Shown in pieces: positions 5,552-14,781 of a DNA stretch of 34,188 nucleotides. The notes beneath the pieces are model-generated. The model searched no databases. It saw only the letters and a program-made list of their open reading frames with translations, and had not been told where the DNA came from. Position 1 is the first letter of the stretch; each line of letters begins with the position of its first letter. Origin of the DNA: Flavobacteriales bacterium (GTDB lineage: Bacteria > Bacteroidota > Bacteroidia > Flavobacteriales > Flavobacteriaceae); contig JAMOVT010000072.1 in NCBI GenBank assembly GCA_027061855.1, positions 1 to 34,188 on the forward strand, written 5' to 3'. Made by a program: the position numbers and the translations under genes.

Positions 5552-6490
5552 ATGAAAAAAGTAGTTTTTGTCTTATTGATACTGACAGGTTTATCTTCTT
5601 GTGTCAGCAGTAAGAAATATCAAGAATTGGATGATAAGTACATCAAATTAAGAAGTGAAAATGTCGAACTCAAAGAGAAAGTCGATACCTTGGAAAACAA
5701 ATTGCTGAAATGTTCTTCGGCTTTGGAGCAAGTGAAATTTGACTATGAATCCTTGAAACAACAATATGAAACCTTGAATAAATTATATACCGTCAAGGAA
5801 AATGCTTATAAAAAATTACAAGCCAGTTACGATGCTCTTTCTCAAAGTAGTAGTCAAACCTTGGCATATGAAGCGGAAAAAAGTAAAAAATTATTAAAAG
5901 AATTGGAAAAGAAAGAAGCCGAACTCGCCAAAGAAAGGCAAGAACTCGATGCCAAGATTAAGAAAATACAACAATTGGAAAGTATGATTGCCGAAAAAGA
6001 CGCCAAGTTGGAAAACCTTAAAAGTTCGCTCTCACGTGCATTGGTGGACTTTGAAGGGAAAGGCTTGAAGGTTGAACAAAAAAACGGCAAAATTTATATT
6101 TCTATGGAAAACAAACTCTTGTTTGATTCCGGCAGTTGGAATGTAAAACAAAACGGACGGGATGCCATAGAGACTATTGCCAATGTATTATCTATCAATC
6201 CCGATATGGAAATTATGATTGAAGGACATACCGATAACGTTCCTTATAAACCACACGGAGCTATATTGGATAACTGGGATTTATCCGTAAAAAGAGCAAC
6301 TTCGGTAGTGCGTCAAATAATGAAAAACAAACATATTGACCCCAAACGATTGATTGCCGCAGGACGTAGTAAATATATGCCGGTGGCTGATAACTCCACT
6401 CCCGAGGGAAGAGCAAAAAATCGCCGTATTGAAGTGATTTTGACTCCTAACTTGGATAATATAATGGAATTATTGAAATCAGATCAATAA
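5552..6490 (+). CDS. OmpA-family peptidoglycan-associated lipoprotein with coiled coil
   Basis: 312 residues. A lipoprotein signal (residues 1-17, lipobox LSSC with acylated Cys17) is followed by a long charged heptad-rich coiled coil (about 22-150) and an OmpA C-terminal peptidoglycan-binding domain (about 180-305). The latter contains the GHTDNVPY and NRRIEV motifs that bind diaminopimelate. It should sit in the periplasm anchored to the outer membrane and tie it to the wall, with the coiled coil as spacer. The ATG at 5552 gives a clean signal peptide; the upstream in-frame codons would spoil it. The gene is monocistronic as far as can be seen, with a hairpin following it. Confidence 0.88.
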   Translation: MKKVVFVLLILTGLSSCVSSKKYQELDDKYIKLRSENVELKEKVDTLENKLLKCSSALEQVKFDYESLKQQYETLNKLYTVKENAYKKLQASYDALSQSSSQTLAYEAEKSKKLLKELEKKEAELAKERQELDAKIKKIQQLESMIAEKDAKLENLKSSLSRALVDFEGKGLKVEQKNGKIYISMENKLLFDSGSWNVKQNGRDAIETIANVLSINPDMEIMIEGHTDNVPYKPHGAILDNWDLSVKRATSVVRQIMKNKHIDPKRLIAAGRSKYMPVADNSTPEGRAKNRRIEVILTPNLDNIMELLKSDQ

Positions 6491-6502
6491 TTGATAAAAT
6501 CC

Positions 6503-6524
6503 GGGGAGAAACTCCCCTGTTTAT
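6503..6524 (+). terminator. weak terminator-like hairpin after the OmpA gene
   Basis: Hairpin GGGGAG-AAA-CTCCCC (6503-6508 with 6512-6517) followed by TGTTTATTT. The stem is strong but the T-run is broken, so termination may be partial before the polysaccharide locus. Confidence 0.55.
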
Positions 6525-6562
6525 TTAATGTCTTTGTTTAAAAGCCAAAATATTTATTTGTA

Positions 6563-7681
6563 GTGAAAAAAAAAGTAGCGCTTATTACCGGTGTAACAGG
6601 GCAAGACGGAGCCTATTTAAGTGAGTTTTTGCTTGAAAAAGGTTATGAAGTCCATGGAATCAAACGCCGTTCTTCATTATTTAATACCGACCGTATAGAT
6701 CATTTATATGAGGATCCGCATGAGGAAAACCGTAAATTTATTTTGCATTATGGAGATTTGACCGATAGTACCAATTTGATTCGGATTATAAAAGAAGTGC
6801 AGCCGGATGAAATTTATAATCTGGGAGCAATGAGTCATGTCCAAGTTTCCTTTGAAATGCCCGAATATACCGCTGATACCGATGCCCTGGGTACTTTGAG
6901 AATTTTGGAAGCCGTTCGTTTATTGGGATTGGAAAAGAAAACAAAAATATACCAAGCTTCCACCTCAGAACTTTATGGAAAAGTGCAAGAGATTCCACAA
7001 TCCGAAACCACTCCGTTTTATCCTCGCAGCCCTTATGCCGTGGCAAAATTATATGCTTATTGGATTACCGTAAACTATAGAGAAGCTTATAATATGTTTG
7101 CATGTAACGGTATTTTATTTAATCATGAATCGCCATTGAGAGGAGAAACATTTGTCAGTAGAAAAATAACCAGAGCGGCGGCAAAGATTGTGTTGGGTTT
7201 ACAAGACAAACTATATTTGGGGAATTTGGATGCCAAACGTGATTGGGGACATGCCAAGGATTATGTGCGAATGATGTGGATGATTCTACAATACCATCAA
7301 CCCGAAGACTGGGTGTTTTCAACCGGAATTACTACCTCCGTGAGAGATTTTGTAAAAAAAACCTTCGGAGTATTAGGGGTAGAACTGGAATTTGAAGGAG
7401 AAGGTATAAATGAAGTGGGAAAAGTAAAGAAATGCAACAATCCCGAGTTTCAATTACCGGAAGGTAAAGTGGTTGTTTCTGTGGACGAAAGATATTTCAG
7501 ACCTACGGAAGTAGATTTACTTTTAGGTGATAATAGCAAAGCCAAAGAAAAATTGGGTTGGGAACCGCAATACAGTTTGGATCAACTTGTAGAGGAAATG
7601 ACATTAGCTGATTTGGAACTAATGAAAAAAGAAAAACTATTAAAAGAAAACGGTTATAAAATACCGAGAAATTTTGAATAG
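6563..7681 (+). CDS. gmd: GDP-mannose 4,6-dehydratase
   Basis: 372 residues, normal length. It converts GDP-mannose to GDP-4-keto-6-deoxymannose, the first step to GDP-L-fucose. The extended-SDR NADP-binding motif GVTGQDG is near the N-terminus, and the active-site set is present (serine/threonine in STSELYG, then the YxxxK pair in [13 protein letters not shown]). The [17 protein letters not shown] substrate loop is typical of Gmd. The start is GTG at 6563, where the family N-terminus begins. It is the first gene of the plus-strand polysaccharide locus, 2 bp before fcl. Confidence 0.95.
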   Translation: MKKKVALITGVTGQDGAYLSEFLLEKGYEVHGIKRRSSLFNTDRIDHLYEDPHEENRKFILHYGDLTDSTNLIRIIKEVQPDEIYNLGAMSHVQVSFEMPEYTADTDALGTLRILEAVRLLGLEKKTKIYQASTSELYGKVQEIPQSETTPFYPRSPYAVAKLYAYWITVNYREAYNMFACNGILFNHESPLRGETFVSRKITRAAAKIVLGLQDKLYLGNLDAKRDWGHAKDYVRMMWMILQYHQPEDWVFSTGITTSVRDFVKKTFGVLGVELEFEGEGINEVGKVKKCNNPEFQLPEGKVVVSVDERYFRPTEVDLLLGDNSKAKEKLGWEPQYSLDQLVEEMTLADLELMKKEKLLKENGYKIPRNFE

Positions 7682-7683
7682 CC

Positions 7684-8814
7684 ATGGAAAAACATTCCAA
7701 AATATATATAGCGGGACATCGAGGGCTTGTAGGGAGTGCAATAGTAAAAGCACTGCAAAAAAAAGGCTATACAAATTTAATATATAGAACACATCAAGAA
7801 CTCGATCTTACCGATACAGACGCAGTATCGGATTTTTTTCAGCAAGAAAAACCGGATTATGTTTTTCTTGCTGCCGCAAAAGTCGGGGGAATAATGGCAA
7901 ATCATTTATACCGGGCCGATTTTATCTATCAAAATTTGATGATTCAAAATAATGTGATTCATCAAAGCTATTTACACGGAGTAAAAAAATTGCTTTTTTT
8001 AGGGAGCACTTGTATTTATCCTAAAAATGCTCCACAACCCATGAAAGAAGAGGCGCTTTTAACGGGAGTTCTGGAGTACACCAATGAACCTTATGCAATA
8101 GCCAAAATTGCCGGTATAAAAACCGTCGAAAGCTATAACCTGCAATACGGTACCAACTTCATGTCGGTAATGCCTACCAATTTGTATGGCCCAAACGATA
8201 ATTTCAACTTGGAAAAATCACATGTATTGCCGGCGCTTTTGCGAAAAATGCATTTGGGAAAGCTATTGGAAACCGATGATTGGAAAGCTATTCGTAAAGA
8301 TTTGAATACAAATCCCATAGAAAATATAACCGGACAAAACAGTGAAGAAGAAATTTTAACTATTCTAAAAAAATACGGAGTTTATAAAAAGGGAACACAA
8401 ACAGAAGTAATGATTTGGGGAACCGGAAAACCCATGCGAGAATTTTTGTGGTCGGAAGATATGGCAGATGCCTGTGTATTTATTATGGAAAACTTGAATT
8501 TTTCTGATATAGTAAAACAACAGTTCGGTATAGATGAAATTGATAGATATGACACCAAAACCGAAATAAGAAATACTCATATCAATATAGGAACAGGAAA
8601 AGAAATAAGTATAAAAGATTTGGCTCAAACAATTAAAAAAATATCCGGTTTCAATGGTAAATTATTTTTTGATACCGGTAAACCGGACGGTACATTGCGT
8701 AAACTCACGGACCCTTCCAAATTGAAACAACTAGGTTGGCAATACCAAGTGGAATTGGAAAATGGAATTGAAAAATTATATGCATGGTATTTAAACACTT
8801 TACATGAGGATTGA
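7684..8814 (+). CDS. fcl: GDP-L-fucose synthase
   Basis: 376 residues. This epimerase-reductase turns GDP-4-keto-6-deoxymannose into GDP-L-fucose, directly after Gmd in the pathway and in the locus. It shows the NADP-binding GHRGLVGSA motif, the catalytic GSTCIYPK segment with its serine and cysteine, and the YAIAK pair. It is about 50 residues longer than the E. coli enzyme because of an insertion near residues 200-240; Bacteroidota versions are often extended here. The 3' end overlaps the flippase start by 11 bp. Confidence 0.94.
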   Translation: MEKHSKIYIAGHRGLVGSAIVKALQKKGYTNLIYRTHQELDLTDTDAVSDFFQQEKPDYVFLAAAKVGGIMANHLYRADFIYQNLMIQNNVIHQSYLHGVKKLLFLGSTCIYPKNAPQPMKEEALLTGVLEYTNEPYAIAKIAGIKTVESYNLQYGTNFMSVMPTNLYGPNDNFNLEKSHVLPALLRKMHLGKLLETDDWKAIRKDLNTNPIENITGQNSEEEILTILKKYGVYKKGTQTEVMIWGTGKPMREFLWSEDMADACVFIMENLNFSDIVKQQFGIDEIDRYDTKTEIRNTHINIGTGKEISIKDLAQTIKKISGFNGKLFFDTGKPDGTLRKLTDPSKLKQLGWQYQVELENGIEKLYAWYLNTLHED

Positions 8815-10048
8815 GAAAAAAATAGATAAAAGAGTTTTATCAAACTATATTTATTTAATGTTATTGCAAGGAGCCAACTTTCTCTTGCCTCTTATTACTT
8901 TACCCTATTTAATAAAAGTCCTCGGATTGGAAAAATTCGGAGTGGTAATGATGGCCGCTTCTTTTATCACCTTTTTTAATATCTTGGTTGATTTTGGTTT
9001 TAATATAAGTGCCACTCGAGAAGTGTCTTTAATCAGGGAAGACAAGGAACAACTTTCCAAATTTTTTTGGACGGTTTTTTTAATTAAGTTTCTGTTATTG
9101 GTATTTGCTTTCTTTTTATTAACTCTTTTGGTATATGCAATACCTAAATTAAGAGAAGAAGCATATGTATATATATTTTCCTTTGGGGTGGTAATAGGAC
9201 AAGCATTGTTTCCCGCCTGGTTTTTTCAAGGTATAGAACAAATGAGAATGATTACCATTATAAATGTTACGGCCAAACTAATTTTTACGGTTTTAATTTT
9301 TCTGTTGATAAAAAAAGCAGATCAATATATCTATATACCTGTTTTGAGTAGCTTGGGATTTATTATTGCAGGTATTATTGGTTTTGTTATTAGTCTTAAA
9401 TATGTGTTTGCTCGAAAACCTAATATGAGGCAAAGCATTAATTTGGCCAAAGACAGTGCTTTTTTATTTGTTTCCAATTTTTCTACAAATTTATATACTT
9501 CTGCCAATACTTTTATTTTGGGGATTTTTGCCGGAGATTATTTGGCGGGGATCTATTCGAGTATGGAAAAATTAGTAATCGCAATCAAATCCATGTATAT
9601 TCCGTTTTATCAAGCTTTATTCCCATGGTTGTCACGTAAAAAATATAAAGAACAGATTGCTTTTATTCATAAAATAAAACCATTTATAACTTTGACAGGT
9701 TTAGGAATAGTGCTTTTTATTCTTTTATTTGCAGACTCCATATTGAATTTTATTTATCATAAACCCGAAATAAATGAGTATAGCAATGTGTTTAGAATTT
9801 TGAGTTTTATAGCTTTGTTCTCGGGATTGGGAATGATGTATATTTCATTATTATTCCCCGCTTTAAAATTGTACAAAGAAAGAATGAAAATAATGATTTC
9901 AGGGGGAATTTTTAATATTATAATGGCCATAATTCTTGTCCGGTTTTTTACTATATACGGAGTAGCCGTTTCTGCTGTTATTACAGAATTATTTCTTTTA
10001 TTAATGGCCGTCTCAATTTTTAAACGGAAAATCAACAAAACGGAATGA
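8804..10048 (+). CDS. wzx: Wzx-type oligosaccharide flippase
   Basis: A 414-residue, strongly hydrophobic protein with roughly twelve or more membrane segments. It begins in the polysaccharide-transporter pattern (LMLLQGANFLLPLITLPYLIKVLG) seen in RfbX/Wzx proteins. Its role would be to move the undecaprenyl-linked repeat unit from the cytoplasmic to the periplasmic face. It overlaps fcl by 11 bp and the next glycosyltransferase by 4 bp (ATGA), so translation is coupled. Substrate specificity cannot be read from the sequence. Confidence 0.88.
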   Translation: MRIEKKIDKRVLSNYIYLMLLQGANFLLPLITLPYLIKVLGLEKFGVVMMAASFITFFNILVDFGFNISATREVSLIREDKEQLSKFFWTVFLIKFLLLVFAFFLLTLLVYAIPKLREEAYVYIFSFGVVIGQALFPAWFFQGIEQMRMITIINVTAKLIFTVLIFLLIKKADQYIYIPVLSSLGFIIAGIIGFVISLKYVFARKPNMRQSINLAKDSAFLFVSNFSTNLYTSANTFILGIFAGDYLAGIYSSMEKLVIAIKSMYIPFYQALFPWLSRKKYKEQIAFIHKIKPFITLTGLGIVLFILLFADSILNFIYHKPEINEYSNVFRILSFIALFSGLGMMYISLLFPALKLYKERMKIMISGGIFNIIMAIILVRFFTIYGVAVSAVITELFLLLMAVSIFKRKINKTE

Positions 10049-11109
10049 AGAAATTAGTAATTATACAAACGGCTTCTCCTGACTACCGGAAACCTTTTTT
10101 TCAACTTTTAAAGAAAAAATTAAAAGACCGGTTTCAGCTTTATACGGGAAATGAATATTTTGAAACTTCAGTAAAAACGGATAAAAATATTGATTTCTTT
10201 CCGGTTAAAAATCATTTTTTATTGGGAAGACAACTTTTGTTTCAAACCGGAATGTGGAAAGAGATTTTTAAAGATAATATTATTGTGTTGGAAATGAATC
10301 CGAGGAATTTATCAAACTGGATTATTCTGATACTAAGAAAAATATTTAACAAGAAAACTATTCTTTGGGGACATGCTTGGCCCCGGAAAGGGAAAAACAG
10401 TAAAAGCGATCGTTTGAGGAATTTGATGCGTGTATTGGGGTCGAAAATTATAGTATATACAAAGCAACAAAGAGCCGAACTAAAACAAAAGATGCCCAAA
10501 AAAGAGATTTTGGCTGCTCCCAACGCTTTGTTTACCCGAGAGCAAATGCAAGTGACCTTATCCGATAATATTAAAGATATTATATATGTAGGAAGGTTAA
10601 CCAAGGATAAAAAAGTGTTTTTTTTGCTTCAGGCTTTTCATCTTTCCATTCCGGATATTCCTCAGGAGGCAAACCTCTTGATAGTGGGTGCAGGAGAAGA
10701 AGAAAAAAAATTAAAAGAATATGTAGAGAAAAATCATTTACAAAACCGGGTATTTTTTTATGGACATATTTCGGATTACCAAAAGCTTAAAAATCTGTAT
10801 TCACAATCGGTTTTTAGTGTATCTCCCGGATATATAGGACTTTCAGTAACGCAAAGTTTTGGCTTTGGTGTGCCTATATTAGTGTCAAAAAATGAAAATC
10901 ATTCACCTGAAATTGAAGCGGTGATAGAAAATGAAAACGCTTTGTTTTTTGAAACGGATGATGCATTGGATTTTAAACATAAACTTAAAAATATTTATCA
11001 AAATCCGGATTATTGGATAAATAAAAGGCAGAAAATAGCCGATTTTTGTAAAAAAGAATATTCTGTTGAATCTATGGCGCAAGTTTTTATAAATTTGTTG
11101 CATTCATGA
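10045..11109 (+). CDS. glycosyltransferase, family 4-like
   Basis: 354 residues, soluble or peripherally membrane-bound. The C-terminal half has the GT-B nucleotide-sugar domain (DIIYVGRLTKDKKV, then LLIVGAGEEEKKL and VFFYGHIS). The usual donor-binding EX7E stretch is altered: the segment reads SPGYIGLSVTQSFGFGVP, with no glutamate at either position. It presumably adds one sugar of the repeat unit; donor and acceptor are unknown. It overlaps both neighbours by 4 bp. Local base composition is AT-rich from here to about 14.7 kb, as is usual for polysaccharide variable genes. Confidence 0.8.
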   Translation: MKKLVIIQTASPDYRKPFFQLLKKKLKDRFQLYTGNEYFETSVKTDKNIDFFPVKNHFLLGRQLLFQTGMWKEIFKDNIIVLEMNPRNLSNWIILILRKIFNKKTILWGHAWPRKGKNSKSDRLRNLMRVLGSKIIVYTKQQRAELKQKMPKKEILAAPNALFTREQMQVTLSDNIKDIIYVGRLTKDKKVFFLLQAFHLSIPDIPQEANLLIVGAGEEEKKLKEYVEKNHLQNRVFFYGHISDYQKLKNLYSQSVFSVSPGYIGLSVTQSFGFGVPILVSKNENHSPEIEAVIENENALFFETDDALDFKHKLKNIYQNPDYWINKRQKIADFCKKEYSVESMAQVFINLLHS

Positions 11110-12416
11110 GTACATTGATTATCATATTATTTATAATTGAATTTCTTTTGATTTTGAATTATTTTATTAAAACATTATTTAATAAAGGTTTCACTTTCAA
11201 ACTGGGCTTATCATTTGCGGTATTATATTTTATTTTCATTCCTATCTGGATTTTAATAATAACCGGAAAAGTAGATCTTGTGAAAATTGATTTCGGATGG
11301 ACCAGTTTAACAGATGTTATTTTGGAAAAAGATATTAAAGCCTCCTTTTTATTGATTTTATATTTACTAGGATTTATTATTTATTTATACCTTTTTAATT
11401 TTTATAAAAAAAAGCCTTTGCCCGAGGATAAAATCGAATTCAAGCCGAATTTAAAACTTTATTTTATTATTTATTTTGTTTCGTTTTTTATCATTCTCAT
11501 TGGCTCCGGCTTGCTGGAGGGAGGGAATTGGTATTCGTCAAGGCATTCTTTTCTGGAAAAATATGGAGTTCTGGCCGTTTTCACTTCCTTTGTGATGAAT
11601 TCCGCGAAAATATTGATTATTTCATCTATTATTTATTTATGGACTGATAATCAAATTAAATTCCGTACATTCTTAATATATATATTGACTTTTACCTTAT
11701 TTGACATGTTTTTTACCGGAAACAGAATTTACCTTTTTGCGACTTTTGCTATTATCGGGTTAATATTATTTAAAAGGTATCCTTTAAAAATATTGATCGC
11801 GTTGCCTGTTTTGGTTCCTGTTGTTTTTTATTTAGGCTATTTTGGTGCTATTTTCCGGCATATAAGAGGACCGTTATTTAAGGAAGGAATCCCGACTTTT
11901 AAGGTTTTTAGTAAAGCTGTGGAAAGAGCTATTCATTTGGACCCTCCCAATATCACAAACTTTTTTTTAAACATCTCTGAGTCGGTAAATTTTAACGTAA
12001 TTTATAATATTTTTAATAGATATGATGAAACCTTATATGGAGCAACCTATCTAAAACCTTTGGTTTATTTTGTGCCTAGATCTGTTTGGGCAGACAAACC
12101 TGAAAGCATAACTAAAATTGCAGCTAATATTTTTGGCTCCTCTTCTTTGGTAACCACTGTTATTGGAGAAATGCATATGAATTTTGCTTATCTCGGAATT
12201 CTGATTTTACCGGTAGCTTTACTTTTTATCGAATATCTCTTTTTAAAAATGAGATTAGATAGCCCCATTTACAACTACATACTATTTATTATGGGAATTC
12301 TAATTGTACGAATGCCTTTTTCAGATGATATTTTGATTTATATAATTATTACTTTAATTTTTTATTTATCCCATATGAAATTTGTTTTTAGAAATGAAAG
12401 ACTACAAAAAACATAA
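11106..12416 (+). CDS. wzy: Wzy-like oligosaccharide repeat-unit polymerase
   Basis: 436 residues with about ten to twelve membrane segments and a large periplasmic loop (roughly residues 255-340). That loop contains PRSVWADKPESITK, a pattern I associate with the O-antigen polymerase (Wzy) family. The protein would join flipped repeat units into a chain at the periplasmic face. The ATG at 11106 overlaps the preceding gene by 4 bp, and the 3' end overlaps the next gene. Such proteins are poorly conserved, so the call rests on topology, the loop pattern and context. Confidence 0.75.
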   Translation: MSTLIIILFIIEFLLILNYFIKTLFNKGFTFKLGLSFAVLYFIFIPIWILIITGKVDLVKIDFGWTSLTDVILEKDIKASFLLILYLLGFIIYLYLFNFYKKKPLPEDKIEFKPNLKLYFIIYFVSFFIILIGSGLLEGGNWYSSRHSFLEKYGVLAVFTSFVMNSAKILIISSIIYLWTDNQIKFRTFLIYILTFTLFDMFFTGNRIYLFATFAIIGLILFKRYPLKILIALPVLVPVVFYLGYFGAIFRHIRGPLFKEGIPTFKVFSKAVERAIHLDPPNITNFFLNISESVNFNVIYNIFNRYDETLYGATYLKPLVYFVPRSVWADKPESITKIAANIFGSSSLVTTVIGEMHMNFAYLGILILPVALLFIEYLFLKMRLDSPIYNYILFIMGILIVRMPFSDDILIYIIITLIFYLSHMKFVFRNERLQKT

Positions 12417-13605
12417 AGAGAATTTTTTAGAATATGCCATTTTATCCTTTGCCTTTTTTCCCCTTATTCCAAACGCAATAAAAGGCTTACCTGTAGTTCT
12501 CTTGCTGATTGCCGGATTAGTCAATTTCTCTTTCAAAAAGCCCAAAATAAAATTATTTATAATTTTTTCTTTTCTTTATATTTTATATCTACTTTCTTTA
12601 TCGCATACCACAAATTGGCAATATGCCTTTAAAAAGCTGGAAACAGCTCTGTCCATGCTTATTATCCCCTTAGTTTTTTTTGTATTATTGCCCGACTTTA
12701 AACCTAATGAAAAATTAAAAATTAAGTTTATTAAACTTTTTGTTTTATCTACTTCTCTTTTTTCAATTATTTCCATTTTAGCTATATGGTTTAACAAGTC
12801 GATACCTTATTATAAAGATTTTTACTCGAATAAATTCCGGACTGTTGTAAACGATTTGCCACTGATAGGTCAACATCCTATTTATGCTTCCTTTTTTCTG
12901 GCCGTTTCTATTCTGTTTACCGTTTATCTTTACTACCATTTTAAAAAAAAATACTTGTTTTTTTCTTTTCTTTTAAATTTAACGCTTTTGTTAATGTTAT
13001 CAAGCAAAGGCATAATGCTTTCGTTAATCATCATTATTCTTATTTTTCTTTTGTTTGTCATAAAAATTGATAGGAAGATCAAGTTGTTTAGCCTGTTTTT
13101 TATTGGAATAGGAATTATGTCTCTTTTTCTTTTGAATAGGAGAATGCATGAAATGTTGTTGCCTGAGACTTATAAACAAATAAACAAAAATTATTCAAAC
13201 AGTTACCGTGTGGCAATCAATTCATGTTCCATAAATTTAATTAAGAAGCAATGGTTGTTTGGTTACGGAATGGGAGATGTACAACAAAAATTGGATGAGT
13301 GTTACACTCAAAAAAATATCACAATAAAGAAAAACGCATACAATTCTCATAATCAATACTTTGATGCTTGGTTAAGAGCAGGTGTGGCCGGATTTATTTA
13401 TCTTATATTATTTATTTCATATTTGTTTTATACAAGTTTGAAAAGAAAAAATTACTTATTGTTGGCTCTTGTGCTACTATATAGTATTAACTTTCTATTT
13501 GAAAATATACTTTTACGGCAATCCGGCGTTATTTTGTTCTATTTTTTAATAATCTTTTTCTTTTTGGACAATAATTTATATACTAAACTGAATTATAAAA
13601 AATGA
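12394..13605 (+). CDS. O-antigen ligase-like membrane protein (Wzy_C/WaaL superfamily)
   Basis: 403 residues, around eleven to twelve membrane segments, with a periplasmic loop holding NSHNQYFDAWLRAGVAG, the diagnostic histidine-containing motif of the O-antigen ligase/polymerase superfamily. It could attach the finished glycan to an acceptor (lipid A core or another carrier) or be a second polymerase. I chose the ATG at 12394, which overlaps wzy by 23 bp; a TTG at 12382 would add four residues. It overlaps the next glycosyltransferase by 4 bp. Composition is markedly AT-rich. Confidence 0.75.
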   Translation: MKDYKKHKENFLEYAILSFAFFPLIPNAIKGLPVVLLLIAGLVNFSFKKPKIKLFIIFSFLYILYLLSLSHTTNWQYAFKKLETALSMLIIPLVFFVLLPDFKPNEKLKIKFIKLFVLSTSLFSIISILAIWFNKSIPYYKDFYSNKFRTVVNDLPLIGQHPIYASFFLAVSILFTVYLYYHFKKKYLFFSFLLNLTLLLMLSSKGIMLSLIIIILIFLLFVIKIDRKIKLFSLFFIGIGIMSLFLLNRRMHEMLLPETYKQINKNYSNSYRVAINSCSINLIKKQWLFGYGMGDVQQKLDECYTQKNITIKKNAYNSHNQYFDAWLRAGVAGFIYLILFISYLFYTSLKRKNYLLLALVLLYSINFLFENILLRQSGVILFYFLIIFFFLDNNLYTKLNYKK

Positions 13606-14678
13606 AAAAAATCCTTCTCATCGGTCCATTACCGCCACCTGTTACAGGTGTGAGTTTTTGTAATAAAATAGCTATTGAGCATCTTTCAAAGGAGCAAGAT
13701 TTTCAGATTGAATATATTAATACCGCTCCAAAAAAATTTGATGAAGAACTGGGGAAACTAAGTTTAAATAAAATAATTCATAATTTAAAAAATTATTTTA
13801 AAATTTATAAAATTTTCAATTCCCAAATTATATATGCAACAATTGGGCAAACCTTTGCCGGAGTGTTGAAATTCGCTCCCTACTTCTTAATTGCTAAACT
13901 TTTTAAAAGAAAAATTATTATACATCTTCATGGAAATAATCTATTGAATCAATATCAGCTGCAAAAAGGACTGAAAAAAAGAATTTTCCATTCAGTAGTC
14001 TCTTTAGGTGATAAAGGAATTGTTTTATCTGAGAATTTGAAAAGTAATTTTATTCCTTTTTTAAAAGATGAGAATATAGAAGTATTGCCTAATTTTGTAG
14101 ATAATAAACTTCTTAACAAAAACCTGAATATTGAAAATAAGGATTTTACAAAACTTAAAATTTTATACTTGAGTAATTTAATGACTCAAAAAGGAATTTT
14201 TGAGTTATTGGATGCTTTGGAAATTCTTCACCAAAAGGGCATAGAATATGAAGCGGTATTAGCAGGAAATATAGATGATAATATCAAAAAAACTATTCTA
14301 GATAAAATTAAAGCTCTTCCCAATGTTACTTATATTGGAGTGGTTTCCGGCAAAAAGAAACTTGATGCCTATTTAAATGCTAATGTTTTTATTTTACCTT
14401 CATATCTTGAAGGACAACCTTTATCCATTTTTGAAGCTATGGCTACCGGAAATATAGTAATCAGTACTCCCCACCCTGGGATTACGGATTTTTTTGATTC
14501 TTCACAAATATTATACATAGAAAAAAAATCCATTATATCTATTGTAAATGCGTTTGAAAAAATTAAAGACAATTTGCCAAGATATCATTCCATAGTACGT
14601 TTGAATTATAAATATATCATCGAAAATTTTACAGAAAAAAAATTTATAGAAAATTTAAAGAAAATATTTTTAAAATGA
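13602..14678 (+). CDS. glycosyltransferase, family 4-like
   Basis: 358 residues with a GT-B fold. The N-terminus reads MKKILLIGPLPPPVTGVS, a common GT4 acceptor-domain start. The C-terminal donor domain has LYLSNLMTQKGIFELLDAL and an intact EX7E motif in LPSYLEGQPLSIFEAMATG. It would transfer a sugar from a nucleotide donor to the lipid-linked oligosaccharide. Its stop overlaps the ATG of a 34-codon ORF (ATGA at 14675-14678). Confidence 0.85.
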   Translation: MKKILLIGPLPPPVTGVSFCNKIAIEHLSKEQDFQIEYINTAPKKFDEELGKLSLNKIIHNLKNYFKIYKIFNSQIIYATIGQTFAGVLKFAPYFLIAKLFKRKIIIHLHGNNLLNQYQLQKGLKKRIFHSVVSLGDKGIVLSENLKSNFIPFLKDENIEVLPNFVDNKLLNKNLNIENKDFTKLKILYLSNLMTQKGIFELLDALEILHQKGIEYEAVLAGNIDDNIKKTILDKIKALPNVTYIGVVSGKKKLDAYLNANVFILPSYLEGQPLSIFEAMATGNIVISTPHPGITDFFDSSQILYIEKKSIISIVNAFEKIKDNLPRYHSIVRLNYKYIIENFTEKKFIENLKKIFLK

Positions 14679-14779
14679 AAAATCAAAAGAATCAGTTGGA
14701 AAATAATATAACAGAAGCTCAACAAAATTATAGAGTGCAGTCTTTTATTTACAATCTATATCAAATTTTAAATGCCTAA
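14675..14779 (+). CDS. 34-residue ORF coupled to the preceding glycosyltransferase
   Basis: An ATG overlapping the previous stop codon (ATGA) opens 34 codons beginning MKNQKNQLENNI and ending QILNA, followed by TAA two bases before the wcaF-like ATG. The coupling pattern is the same as between neighbouring real genes. The peptide is glutamine/asparagine-rich, lacks a membrane segment, and I recognise no family. It could be a true small protein, the remnant of a deleted gene, or a chance ORF in AT-rich DNA. Confidence 0.4.
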   Translation: MKNQKNQLENNITEAQQNYRVQSFIYNLYQILNA

Positions 14780-14781
14780 TC

